This document shows positions 21,136 through 29,541 of a DNA stretch of 64,000 nucleotides, in pieces. Below the pieces are notes generated by a model. The model searched no databases, was not told the origin of the DNA, and was given only the letters and a program-made list of their open reading frames with translations. Source of the stretch: Chrysogorgia sp. JL179-B06 (lineage: Eukaryota; Cnidaria; Anthozoa; Scleralcyonacea; Chrysogorgiidae); contig JAYKKM010000044.1 of NCBI GenBank assembly GCA_035772405.1, positions 2,835,501 through 2,899,500 on the forward strand. Reading direction: 5' to 3'. Within the stretch, counting starts at the first letter, position 1; the number at the start of each line of letters is the position of its first letter. The translations under genes were made by a program, and so were the position numbers.

Positions 21136-22084
21136 AGTTTAGATAATTGTACGCAAGCCACGCGAATGTCACCGCAAACACCCACAGATTTTGAGCTAGC
21201 CAGGCAAGACCCCTTGCGCCTACCACCAGCGCGTCGTAAACTAAGTTAGCTAATCCAACAGCCCATGGACCCATCTTCGTTATCGCATTTTTAACAGCCT
21301 GTGCGAATGACCTCGTGACCATAGCGCCTTTCATAACGTTAGACCTCCCAGCGATAATAACAGTCGTCACAATTGCTGCCACTGAAATCGCTAAAGCACT
21401 CATCCCAACCATATTTTCTCTAGCCCATTTCTTGAACTTCTGAAACTTGTCAATGTCGATCTCTTGTCGCTCTCTAACCTCTTCTATTTCCCGCTGTTCA
21501 ATAAGCGTGTCTTTAGCCTGTATGAGTCCAATCACTCTTTCGGCTAGATTAACGTGCTCTTCGCCCCCCACAGTTGTGAGATCTTTTTTACCAAGCTCTG
21601 CCATTCTCTCACCCGCTTTGTCTATCAAGTCTCGAAAATGGTTTGCTTTTATTTGCAATGTACCAGCGTCGCCTATTCTAGACTCACGCAGCGTATTCTC
21701 GCTTGGATCGAGTGTGCTATTCAACTCGCGATTCTCGATTGGTGTTAGTCCAGGTATGTCGACGTGCTCCGCGCGCGTGATGTCTAACAATGACGCACTC
21801 CTCGCAACACCTTCGTAGTCTTTTGCGTTGTCACTAATCCGCGTCTCAATATTGCTAAAAGCCTCCTCCACGCGTCGACGCTCCCTTCTACCATGTTCGC
21901 GAGCCAACCCGCTCCTCACTTTAGTTAGTCTAACTTTCTCGCCGACTGTAACGTTTGGGTCGTCCCAAGCTAGCTCACTATCTTTAGTGGCTTTTTCAAG
22001 ACTACGCTCTAGTTCGTCGTCGGCGACATCTTTGTATTCGTTAGAGCTACCCATCTCAAGGTTGTCGAAGCCACTTTCAGTCAT
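21134..22084 (-). CDS. Polinton membrane protein, short paralogue
   Basis: A 316-residue relative of the 479-residue protein. It shares the PGLTPIENREL motif at about residues 112-122, the QREIEEVRERQEID coiled-coil stretch near 195-210, and the hydrophobic C-terminus (about 220-316) almost unchanged. It lacks the long central insert. It starts 6 bp after the integrase stop. The function is unknown. Confidence 0.8.
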   Translation of the reverse strand: MTESGFDNLEMGSSNEYKDVADDELERSLEKATKDSELAWDDPNVTVGEKVRLTKVRSGLAREHGRRERRRVEEAFSNIETRISDNAKDYEGVARSASLLDITRAEHVDIPGLTPIENRELNSTLDPSENTLRESRIGDAGTLQIKANHFRDLIDKAGERMAELGKKDLTTVGGEEHVNLAERVIGLIQAKDTLIEQREIEEVRERQEIDIDKFQKFKKWARENMVGMSALAISVAAIVTTVIIAGRSNVMKGAMVTRSFAQAVKNAITKMGPWAVGLANLVYDALVVGARGLAWLAQNLWVFAVTFAWLAYNYLN

Positions 22085-22090
22085 ATTACA

Positions 22091-23194
22091 TTAACTCACA
22101 TTTTGAATATCGCTTTCTGGCACCCACGAATTATGTTTGCTCTCGTAACCTAACCATTTGACCAGCGCCATCTTCTCCCCTCTGACTTTCTTTCTTTTCA
22201 ACACCTTTTCAACTCTGTACACATCGTCACCATGTTTCTTATTGACCAGCGATAATTCCTGTTCATAAAATTTACCAATAATCTGTTCACCGGCGTGATC
22301 CTCAATTTCGTACACGTTCGGATCGCCACGAATAACCTTTACCACTTTAAACAGCTCTTCAGTGAAGTTGGCTTCATAGCCCTTTGTGAACACACTCTTG
22401 TACTTACTAATTCTCACTGATTCGCCAACTCTAAACTTTGGCAATGGGTTGTCTGCAAATTGGTGACCAAACAAAGTGGTCCACACTTCACCCTCATTTG
22501 ACTTATCGACATCCTTTGGCTTCATCATAATGCTTCGATTCACACTGCTATTGTAATTGTCCACAAATTTATCCAAAGCATCAATCCATTTGTATGTCCC
22601 ACGGGTGTAAAAGTACTTCCACATAATGCTCTTCAGACTTCTATTAAAACGCTCAACAACAGCAGCCTTTTTATCGCTCTTAGTGCTGAAATATTCAACA
22701 CCATGTTTTTTCAACAAACTTTTCACACCAACATTGTAGAACTCGAGTCCATCATCAAATTGTGCTAACTTAGGTGTGACCCCAAACCGATCTTTAAAGT
22801 CAACCAACAATTTTCCAACAGCCTTAGTCATGTTCTTAGTGTCTTTTCTATAAACTGCAATGCCAAAAGCGTATCTACTCAATATTTCAATACCTGTCAA
22901 TATCCAATAATACCCTCCATTCTGTTTTGAGTACTTACTCATGTCCACTAAGTCCATTTGGAGCTCTTCACCAAGAAATCCAACAAAAGTCGCGCGGAAC
23001 TTGTGTCTTCTCACAATAGGTTTGTACCTAGTGTAAGTGTCCTGCGCTGTCAACCATTCTTTCACTGTTTTTCTAGTTACTTTCAATCCGTCTCCCAACG
23101 CACTTTGATACAACCTCTCTGCACCACTGTACCCTGTCTTGGGATTATAATAAATGTCTCTCAACCCTTGCTCTGTCTCCACACCAAGCTCCAT
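22091..23194 (-). CDS. Retroviral-type (rve) integrase with chromodomain
   Basis: An integrase of 367 residues counted from the ATG at 23194, expected to insert the element and make the 6-bp duplication. Residues 81 (ELQMD), 147 (QFDDG) and 181 (AVVERFNRS) supply the D, D and E of the catalytic core. A C-terminal chromodomain at about 323-365 contains the typical LVKWLGYESKHNSW segment. Polinton integrases often carry such a domain, which can bind histone marks. The start lies 5 bp after the penton-like gene stop. The gene is open with catalytic residues intact. Confidence 0.95.
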   Translation of the reverse strand: MELGVETEQGLRDIYYNPKTGYSGAERLYQSALGDGLKVTRKTVKEWLTAQDTYTRYKPIVRRHKFRATFVGFLGEELQMDLVDMSKYSKQNGGYYWILTGIEILSRYAFGIAVYRKDTKNMTKAVGKLLVDFKDRFGVTPKLAQFDDGLEFYNVGVKSLLKKHGVEYFSTKSDKKAAVVERFNRSLKSIMWKYFYTRGTYKWIDALDKFVDNYNSSVNRSIMMKPKDVDKSNEGEVWTTLFGHQFADNPLPKFRVGESVRISKYKSVFTKGYEANFTEELFKVVKVIRGDPNVYEIEDHAGEQIIGKFYEQELSLVNKKHGDDVYRVEKVLKRKKVRGEKMALVKWLGYESKHNSWVPESDIQNVS

Positions 23195-23199
23195 ATAAT

Positions 23200-23895
23200 T
23201 CACACAATATACAGTTCCAATAACACCGCGCCAATTTTAACAGCACCGTTATTTGGTTTGACACGAAACGTCATACTTGAGTAAACACCTTTTTTAATAC
23301 CCACCTTAGACTCAATGTCCACATGGCGTTGCACTGACCCCTTCAAAGGCTGCTCAGTGGGTATTGGCAACGTTGTGATCACATTGCTACGCTTTCCATC
23401 AATACCCACATTGCTCTCGGTTTCGACAATGTCGCACGAAACTTCTATGTACTTCAGACCTCTATACATATCGACCTCGTTTGGGCTGATGTACCACCGT
23501 GAGTTGCCTTGAATCACCGTATCCTTCGCGAAACCAAGTAGAGGTCCAAGGGTGCCAAGCGTAGTTGCGCGATCGACCTTAACCCTGCATCTGCTTATGT
23601 GCGTTAGTCTCTCTATCTTAAGATCCACCTTTTTGGTTTTAAACTCTTGCTCTAAGAGTTTGGTCAATTCGTCGAAGTTATGGTACCCCCCCATCGCATC
23701 AGGCATTGGGGTAATGTCCTTAGCGTCGATCCGCGTGGAGACGCTAAGGAGGTCGTTAATTCCTACGTTATGGTGGTCCCAAAACACAGTGGCTGTCTTG
23801 ACCATAATGTGTGGGTTGTCACTCGAGATCATCATCGCGTTGTCAAAGGACACAACTTTTTCCACACCCTCAATGAATACCGTCAACTTTCGCAT
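23200..23895 (-). CDS. Penton-like minor capsid protein
   Basis: A 231-residue protein, counting from the ATG at 23895 (MRKLTVF). An upstream extension to 24030 is open but would overlap the divergent gene. It has no transmembrane segment. Its predicted beta-rich C-terminal half contains NEVDMYRGLKYIEVSCDIV and then a long run of strand-like segments ending LLELYIV. Size and position as first gene of the structural block fit the Polinton penton protein, which forms the capsid vertices. The call is by context and resemblance to other element-encoded proteins, without a diagnostic motif. Confidence 0.7.
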   Translation of the reverse strand: MRKLTVFIEGVEKVVSFDNAMMISSDNPHIMVKTATVFWDHHNVGINDLLSVSTRIDAKDITPMPDAMGGYHNFDELTKLLEQEFKTKKVDLKIERLTHISRCRVKVDRATTLGTLGPLLGFAKDTVIQGNSRWYISPNEVDMYRGLKYIEVSCDIVETESNVGIDGKRSNVITTLPIPTEQPLKGSVQRHVDIESKVGIKKGVYSSMTFRVKPNNGAVKIGAVLLELYIV

Positions 23896-23919
23896 TATGT
23901 ATAACATACGGTATATTAT
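23896..23919. promoter_or_regulatory. Compact bidirectional promoter between the penton-like gene and the 490-residue gene
   Basis: Only 24 bp separate the two divergent ATGs. The sequence is AT-rich (gtatattatat) and could serve as a TATA-like element in both directions. If it is too short, the plus-strand protein may start at the internal ATG at 23968. Confidence 0.4.
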
Positions 23920-25392
23920 ATGCAGAAAGCCCTTCATGAGTACTATGGAAAGCACTACAAACTCGCGATGGCTAACACATCGAAGGCTGCACACGACGCG
24001 AAGGCAGACCTCATCAAAAAGTACCCTCACGCCACTTTAAGCAAATTCGAGTTCAATCCAAATATTTCACAAGATGGTGAGACCCTAAGTGTCGACATAT
24101 ATTTCAGAAACAACGACATCCTCAGCACGGACATAACCAGCACAACCTTCAAAAATGATAAAAGCATGTGGAAGTGGCTACACAATAGTAAGTTCCCAAT
24201 AATATGGCAAGGTGGTGGAACTATTCAACCACTGCCAAAAGGTCATAAAAACCATTGGGGACTTTGGGATGGTTATCCAACAGAAAACGTGCTAAATTAC
24301 CCAGTGAATAACTTCAAAGTTTTTGTTAACCAGAGTAGCTACTTCATGTCAAAGCTACCAGTCTTGCGAGTCACCACGTCAAAGACAAAATCAGAGTGGG
24401 ATGACAGCGAATCTTACTATCGCGTTGTGTTTGCGACGTATTGCGCGAGTTTCTGTTGTGGAGTGTCGTTGCAACATTTATCAGTGTCACAAGAAGTTCA
24501 CCCTGTGGTCACAAGTGTGATGAGATTTCATTTGTACTTCACCATTAGAAGACTTCTCAGAAGAATGGAAGGTGGTGAGACCATGAAATCGATAAGTAGA
24601 GAGTTCAACGCTTATGAGTTGTATGGCAAGACTTCCAAAATTCCCAGAAGGCACTACTACCAGAATAAAGTCCTGAGCGATGGTACAACAGGTGAATCCA
24701 GAGTGTTCACGCTCAACGACATTCATAACGATTATAAACGATACGTCGCACGACTCTCAGACGGCTTTACCAACATTGGACTACAATATCTAAATCAGAG
24801 CATAGAAGCCTTTGTGTACTCCACACTTGGTGCGCAAGCGAGAACACGTGTATCAGTCGTTGGTGGTTCTGCAGGAAGTCTAGAGACTCAACAAGAATTC
24901 CGCAAGTTGTTTTCTGACAGTGTTATACAGTATGACGTGTCGACATGGATTCTCAACATGAATAAATCGATTAGAGACACCAACGTTGTCCAAAATCTCG
25001 CGGTGTCGCCAAGTACGTGGTTAATGCCAAGTAACCTAGTGATTCTCAAGAATAAAATCGCTGGGTACAACAACTTATTAAAGATTGCCACAGAGTCCAT
25101 GAGATTTGGAGTGAACACTCACTTGAACGCAACAACACCAACAATTACGGCTAAAAAAGTCCACCAAGAAAATGTGGTGGCTAACTTAGTAACGCCAGCG
25201 AGTCTTGCGGCTAAAAAAGTTCACCAAGAAAACGTGGTGGCTAAAAAAGTTTACCAAGAAAATGTGACACCACTTCCTGTGAGAAAAACAGTGGCCACCA
25301 CCACAAGCGAGTCAGACACGACAACGCTAGCGATAATCTTAGGGTTCTCAGCAGCCTCTGGTTATCTGCTAACCAAATACACCTTCAGGTAG
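23920..25392 (+). CDS. Polinton 490-residue protein, C-terminal anchor, unknown
   Basis: I do not recognise this protein. It is open for 490 codons. An internal start at 23968 (MANTSK) would give 474. Residues 1-120 look globular, and residues about 255-330 include an NDYKRYVARL helix-like region. Around 405-450 a short motif, AKKVHQENVVA, occurs two to three times (KKVYQENV last). Residues about 465-485 form a hydrophobic segment (LAIILGFSAASGYLL), a likely C-terminal membrane anchor. The fibre-like gene follows with its ATG 2 bp after the stop, suggesting a shared transcript and a virion surface role. Confidence 0.75.
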   Translation: MQKALHEYYGKHYKLAMANTSKAAHDAKADLIKKYPHATLSKFEFNPNISQDGETLSVDIYFRNNDILSTDITSTTFKNDKSMWKWLHNSKFPIIWQGGGTIQPLPKGHKNHWGLWDGYPTENVLNYPVNNFKVFVNQSSYFMSKLPVLRVTTSKTKSEWDDSESYYRVVFATYCASFCCGVSLQHLSVSQEVHPVVTSVMRFHLYFTIRRLLRRMEGGETMKSISREFNAYELYGKTSKIPRRHYYQNKVLSDGTTGESRVFTLNDIHNDYKRYVARLSDGFTNIGLQYLNQSIEAFVYSTLGAQARTRVSVVGGSAGSLETQQEFRKLFSDSVIQYDVSTWILNMNKSIRDTNVVQNLAVSPSTWLMPSNLVILKNKIAGYNNLLKIATESMRFGVNTHLNATTPTITAKKVHQENVVANLVTPASLAAKKVHQENVVAKKVYQENVTPLPVRKTVATTTSESDTTTLAIILGFSAASGYLLTKYTFR

Positions 25393-25394
25393 TG

Positions 25395-26345
25395 ATGAGT
25401 CTAAACTATGGGTATGAATCTGACGACCCTCACGATAAAATACTAAAGAGAACGAAAAGGCATCTGGACGAAGATCCCAAATTAAGCGCGACCGGTGGAA
25501 GGATGTCTGGAATAATAGACATGCAAGGCTCGGCAATAAAAAACGTAGCAGACCCAGTCGACGACTCAGACGCCACAAACAAAAGAACTCTAGAGCAATT
25601 GCTATCAAGCTACCTCAAGAGTCAGTCCTACAACGTTGTGCTCGACTTCAACGTTAGCACACACGCCTTGAAAAACGTGGAATTTCACACCAATGGTTCA
25701 AACAAAGTGAAAGCCATTGGTGAAACAAGTAAATTAGTGCAAAACAACCCGGCTTATGGTCCTATTGTCGGCATCAGTAGTGTAAGCCAAAGTTTTCTAT
25801 CACCTGTGTTAACACCAATCCCACTTGAGTCAGGTCTCCATTTTAACTGCCCCAGTATGCAATGGTGTGATCTCTCCATTTTTGTTGTGGTGAGGTTACC
25901 TACTCGCACCGCTGGATCAAATTGGGAGACAATTATATCAAACGACGATGGTCAGTGGGATAAGTTCATAGGGTACAAGACTGGTATGACTAATGGACTC
26001 GCGTATGGTGGTAGCATCCCAGCGATGGAGAGCATATGCACTATTCCGAGTGGTGTCGACATAAGTAAAATGCATATGATATCAATACACTGGCAAATGG
26101 ACAATTCGCACGTCAGAGTCAACAACATCAAGTCAACCGACTCAGACTTCGTAGCAAATATGAAAAAGATAGGCACACCCTATGGAACGATTTTTGGAAT
26201 ACATCGACCAAGAATACCTCTCGCACCTTATGCGTACCCATCATTGATAGAATTCTACGGTGTGAAAATTGTGAGTGGTTACATGACGAACCGAGACATC
26301 ATAATCATGGGTGGAGAAATGATGAAGGAATATGGTGTAAAGTAA
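25395..26345 (+). CDS. Fibre-like protein with phage-tail-type collar motif
   Basis: A protein of 316 residues, counting from the ATG at 25395. Residues about 34-65 carry GGRMSGIIDMQGSAIKN, then ADPVDDSDATNKRTL. This is the G-x-M-S-G-x-I-D-M...DxDAxNK pattern known from bacteriophage tail-fibre and adhesin shafts. The C-terminal 200 residues look like a beta-sandwich with few charged runs (for example LHFNCPSMQWCDLSIFVVV). A trimeric receptor-binding spike is a plausible role. Adjacent genes are likely co-expressed. Confidence 0.7.
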   Translation: MSLNYGYESDDPHDKILKRTKRHLDEDPKLSATGGRMSGIIDMQGSAIKNVADPVDDSDATNKRTLEQLLSSYLKSQSYNVVLDFNVSTHALKNVEFHTNGSNKVKAIGETSKLVQNNPAYGPIVGISSVSQSFLSPVLTPIPLESGLHFNCPSMQWCDLSIFVVVRLPTRTAGSNWETIISNDDGQWDKFIGYKTGMTNGLAYGGSIPAMESICTIPSGVDISKMHMISIHWQMDNSHVRVNNIKSTDSDFVANMKKIGTPYGTIFGIHRPRIPLAPYAYPSLIEFYGVKIVSGYMTNRDIIIMGGEMMKEYGVK

Positions 26346-26552
26346 ATGGGAGCATGTATTTCGAGACCTCATGAAACATATAAGATAAATAAGACGACTG
26401 ATCACATGTTCAAAGCTGGTGGGTCATTTGGCCGCGGTGACGTGACTCTCGAGCTCCACGCTGAGATTGGTATGAGGTCTAAAAAGACTTACGGTGAACC
26501 TATTATGTTGCCAGAGTCAGACAAAGTAGGAGTGGTGGGAGACGTGACTTAA
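26346..26552 (+). CDS. Small Polinton protein with MGxxxS myristoylation signal
   Basis: A 68-residue protein whose ATG follows directly after the stop of the fibre-like gene. It starts MGACIS. Gly2 and Ser6 fit N-myristoylation, and Cys4 is a possible palmitoylation site, so membrane attachment is predicted. The rest is hydrophilic. I know no family for it. The tight spacing argues for a real gene. Confidence 0.6.
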   Translation: MGACISRPHETYKINKTTDHMFKAGGSFGRGDVTLELHAEIGMRSKKTYGEPIMLPESDKVGVVGDVT

Positions 26553-26560
26553 GTTATGTA

Positions 26561-26701
26561 ATGGGTTGGCTTAGAAAACTGGCTCATAACATTAGAAACT
26601 TTTTCAGACGACGTAGAAAACTGAGGGCTAATAAAACACACCTACTGCATTGGTACACAACAAACCAGATCTATAAAAAACCCGACACCCACGTCGAGTA
26701 A
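26561..26701 (+). CDS. Small basic amphipathic protein (46 residues)
   Basis: This short frame starts 8 bp after the previous stop and ends in TAA at 26699-26701. Its first half is strongly basic with a run of four Arg and a Lys (residues 16-20). Hydrophobic residues W3, L4, L7, I11, F14 and F15 lie on one face of a helix. Such peptides may bind membrane or DNA. Adenovirus-like viruses have small basic core proteins, but no homology is claimed. Confidence 0.5.
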   Translation: MGWLRKLAHNIRNFFRRRRKLRANKTHLLHWYTTNQIYKKPDTHVE

Positions 26702-26728
26702 TTTTTTTGTGGGAGAGACTATATAGTG

Positions 26729-27496
26729 ATGACTTCCATAGCGCTTCGATTATTCGATTTCGATGGTCACCAAATCACGACAGTCATGGACAACGGTGAA
26801 ATATGGTTCAAAGCAAAAGAAGTCGCGAGCGCTCTAGGTTATGCTCGACCAAAAGATGCAGTAAACGACCACGTCGAACCTGATTGCAAAATGAAGATGG
26901 AGCAGGCCTCATTTATCAACGAACTTGGGGTCTACTCGTTAGTGTTCTCGAGTAACCTAGAGCGTGCGAAACACTTTGGAAGGTGGGTGCACTCGGAAGT
27001 CTTACCAAGCGTTAGAAAAAGTTTAGCTGGCGTTGGTCTCAAACACAATCAATTTAAAATGATCACTGAGTTCGACCTTCACACGAAAGTTGTTGGTTTT
27101 CTTAGGAAATATTATCCAGAAGCTATTTTGATAGCCGCTTGTGGTGAGAACCAAGACACTTCGAGTAAAAGAATAAATTCGTGGAAAAAAGGTTACCAAC
27201 GTGGAACACCTGACTTAGTTATTGCTAATGCAAACCGACAGCATAGCGGGCTTGTGATTGAGTTCAAGAATCCAGGTGGCACAGGCAAGACGTCCAAAGA
27301 GCAGGAGTCTCTGTTGCTTAGATATAAATCCGCTGGTTATCTAACGTTGTTGTGCGACTCGTACGACGACGTTATTACCACAGTGATAAAATATTTCTTT
27401 GACGTTGGGTTTCAGTGCTCTCACTGCCTTCGTAAATTTAAAAATAAATCAGCGTTGAGTAACCACGAGAGACGCTATTGTAAAGAGACTTTTTAG
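26729..27496 (+). CDS. BRO-N / VRR-NUC / zinc-finger fusion protein
   Basis: A protein of 255 residues counted from the ATG at 26729. Residues about 5-105 are a BRO-N domain, with WFKAKEVASALGY and FGRWVHSEVLPSVRK as its two typical blocks. This DNA-binding domain is common in large DNA viruses and phages. Residues about 115-225 form a VRR-NUC nuclease, with the PD-(D/E)xK residues in GTPDLVIA and LVIEFK. The C-terminus carries one zinc finger (CSHCLRKF...H...C). Together they suggest a structure-specific DNA endonuclease for replication or recombination. All key residues are present. Confidence 0.85.
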   Translation: MTSIALRLFDFDGHQITTVMDNGEIWFKAKEVASALGYARPKDAVNDHVEPDCKMKMEQASFINELGVYSLVFSSNLERAKHFGRWVHSEVLPSVRKSLAGVGLKHNQFKMITEFDLHTKVVGFLRKYYPEAILIAACGENQDTSSKRINSWKKGYQRGTPDLVIANANRQHSGLVIEFKNPGGTGKTSKEQESLLLRYKSAGYLTLLCDSYDDVITTVIKYFFDVGFQCSHCLRKFKNKSALSNHERRYCKETF

Positions 27497-27715
27497 ACAG
27501 CGAGTAATAAGTCGAATTAGCGCTCGTTCTCGTTGTTGAGACGACGTCTGAAGTGACAACTGCTCTAGCATTTTTTAAAGACGTTTTTTAACTTGGTAAA
27601 AAATATCTGCGAAACTTTCTCTGACCACTGTGTGAAAAAATGTTTCTACGATACATTGGACGCTTCATGTGACCAATGTTTAAATTTTAAAAAAGTGGGG
27701 TATCCGAGAACACCC

Positions 27716-28288
27716 CTAATTTTGTGTGGAAGGATGATGACGTCTGCACACTGCGCGATATTGCTCAGCACCACCAACAAACGATTGTCCTGTGTTGTAT
27801 CTCCAATTGAATGGTGCATCAACAGTTGTTCCGCGAGTGTCACGACAAACGGCGCAATACGCTTTTAGAAATGTGATGTCGTCTGCTACTGGGAACAGTG
27901 TGTCGAGCTCACCAATTCTTTTTAAGCGCTCCGTTGATATGAGACCACAAATAATGACGTGAATGCCGGCTTTAATGTATTCGTGAGTAACTGGGAGTAG
28001 ATCAGAGTACCAATGGCCTTCGTCAATCCCGATGACGTCGTAATCAACTATCTCGGAAGAACTTGGAAGGTTGGTGATTAACTTCGCAGGTAAACTGTCT
28101 GATCCAACAACAATGGTCTGACGATGTGTGGAGAACGTGTGGTCAGCTCGCCTGGTGTCGCCTGCGTTGTTCATGTAGAGGACTTTGAGCCCTGATTTAC
28201 TCAACGTGACTAACCTGCGGAGAGTCTCTGTTGTTTTCCCTGCAAACATGGGACCAATCACGATTTCTAGTTTACCAACTTTCTTCAT
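27716..28288 (-). CDS. Thymidine kinase, type II
   Basis: A 190-residue enzyme that phosphorylates thymidine to dTMP, supplying dNTPs for viral DNA synthesis. It has the P-loop GPMFAGKT at residues 12-19 and the Walker B-like region VIGIDEGHWY near 88-97. A Cys-x2-Cys pair (CAVC) and a C-terminal C-R-R-H pair form the zinc-binding lobe. The length is normal for the family. The start overlaps the end of the upstream gene by 17 bp. Its placement within the Polinton, with open flanking genes, indicates cargo of the element rather than a host gene. Confidence 0.93.
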   Translation of the reverse strand: MKKVGKLEIVIGPMFAGKTTETLRRLVTLSKSGLKVLYMNNAGDTRRADHTFSTHRQTIVVGSDSLPAKLITNLPSSSEIVDYDVIGIDEGHWYSDLLPVTHEYIKAGIHVIICGLISTERLKRIGELDTLFPVADDITFLKAYCAVCRDTRGTTVDAPFNWRYNTGQSFVGGAEQYRAVCRRHHPSTQN

Positions 28289-29042
28289 GGTTACTATACC
28301 TCCAGAGAAATGCTCTCCCCTCTTGCGGCAACTGTTGCTCGTTGTTAAATATCCGCTGAAGCTCTAAGTTTTTAAGATGGGACCTCGAGCTCTCATGTCT
28401 TGAGCGATGCATTGGGTTGTTGGTAACCACACCACATGGGTAACAATTGTACGACGCGCCGCCGTGCGCAAAATCCAGGTGAGTGGGTGAGAGTATGTGA
28501 CTCATAATATCGCCCGCACCCAGTATTTCGTTACACCCCACCCTACAAACGTTAACGTCACAGTTTGCGGCGAGGTGTAGCCACGCTTTGAGTTTGGTTG
28601 AGCATGGTTTCCATAGAAGGGTCGCCAAGAACACTTCGAGGTAGTTACCGAGTAGTGTAGCGGCGGACTCGCAAGGGTTGCTCAAGTAATGACTACTTGC
28701 TAACGTAAGACGTTTGAATGGTGAGTAGCACCACACAGGGATCATCTTGGCTAGTTCGTTAACCATCCTGTTGGCTCTAACTTCATCAAGCTCGACCCAA
28801 GCCTCATGAGCGAACTTTGTATAGAGAATCTGGGTACCAAATTGTCTTGACACCTCCTCGTTTCTACGATCGGGGTCGCACAACTTGAAGACTTGCGAGT
28901 ACCCTTTTAAGACGTTGGGTCCAGAGGCGCCTTGTGGGGTAGACGCATCGACAAAGGACATTCTCCGCATTGCGTCGATCTCCTCTTCTTGGCGGGCTTG
29001 GTCTTGAGTCATCTCTTCTGCGATGTCTTGGACTTGAGTCAT
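28272..29042 (-). CDS. Polinton 256-residue protein, unknown, Cys/His-rich
   Basis: An open frame of 256 codons upstream of the thymidine kinase, on the same strand. The N-terminus has two similar acidic stretches around MTQDQ. The second half is rich in Cys and His (for example HLAANCDVNVCRVGCNE near 155-171 and YNCYPCG near 200). I see no convincing His...Glu...Cys arrangement of an adenovirus-type protease. The function is unknown. It starts at a divergent intergenic region of 131 bp. Confidence 0.65.
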   Translation of the reverse strand: MTQVQDIAEEMTQDQARQEEEIDAMRRMSFVDASTPQGASGPNVLKGYSQVFKLCDPDRRNEEVSRQFGTQILYTKFAHEAWVELDEVRANRMVNELAKMIPVWCYSPFKRLTLASSHYLSNPCESAATLLGNYLEVFLATLLWKPCSTKLKAWLHLAANCDVNVCRVGCNEILGAGDIMSHILSPTHLDFAHGGASYNCYPCGVVTNNPMHRSRHESSRSHLKNLELQRIFNNEQQLPQEGRAFLWRYSNHEESW

Positions 29043-29173
29043 TATGTTATACTCTCAGAAAAAATCCTAATTTTTTAGTGCGTTTGGTCTGGAACTGTGA
29101 GACACCTGTGAGGTCAACTGTGAGACACCTGTGAGGTCAACTGTGAGTAAGATAACACGTGATAATGTATTAG
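29043..29173. promoter_or_regulatory. Divergent intergenic region with 23-24-bp direct repeats
   Basis: The unit actgtgagacacctgtgagg occurs twice in full and once in part at 29093-29146, between two divergent genes. This is a probable bidirectional control region. Such phased repeats could bind a transcription factor. Confidence 0.5.
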
Positions 29174-29518
29174 ATGGTTGAGGACTCACAGACGGCTGTT
29201 GAGGCGAAGATTACAGCTGATGTGAAGAGTGTTAAGGTGAAGGACCCAAAGCGTGTCGCTGCTGGTAAAAAGTTGGCTGAGATATCGAAAGCCGCTAAAG
29301 AAAAGAAAATGCGTGAAATGATAGTCAACGAAGAACAGGGTAGTGAGTGGAGCTATGGATATGTTGTCGGAACACTTGGTGTAATCATCGCTGGTGCTTC
29401 ACTGTGGTACACAATTAGCAATGAAAAAGAGACACAACTGGAGCCTGCGAGCACTGTGGTTAGCGCGTCAGAAAATCGTAGAACTTGTCGTCCAGCGCTA
29501 GACACGTTTGATTCTTGA
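29174..29518 (+). CDS. Small Polinton membrane protein 1
   Basis: A protein of 114 residues. Residues 15-55 are lysine- and alanine-rich and likely helical. Residues about 62-82 are hydrophobic (YVVGTLGVIIAGASLWY), a single membrane segment. The C-terminal tail is short and polar. It is the first of three consecutive small membrane-protein genes. The family is unknown. Confidence 0.6.
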   Translation: MVEDSQTAVEAKITADVKSVKVKDPKRVAAGKKLAEISKAAKEKKMREMIVNEEQGSEWSYGYVVGTLGVIIAGASLWYTISNEKETQLEPASTVVSASENRRTCRPALDTFDS

Positions 29519-29541
29519 ACAAAACACACGACAATGTATAT

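Noticed and set aside
27593..27868. Cys-rich plus-strand frame overlapping the thymidine kinase end
   Set aside because: No ATG start, and most of it is antisense to the kinase.
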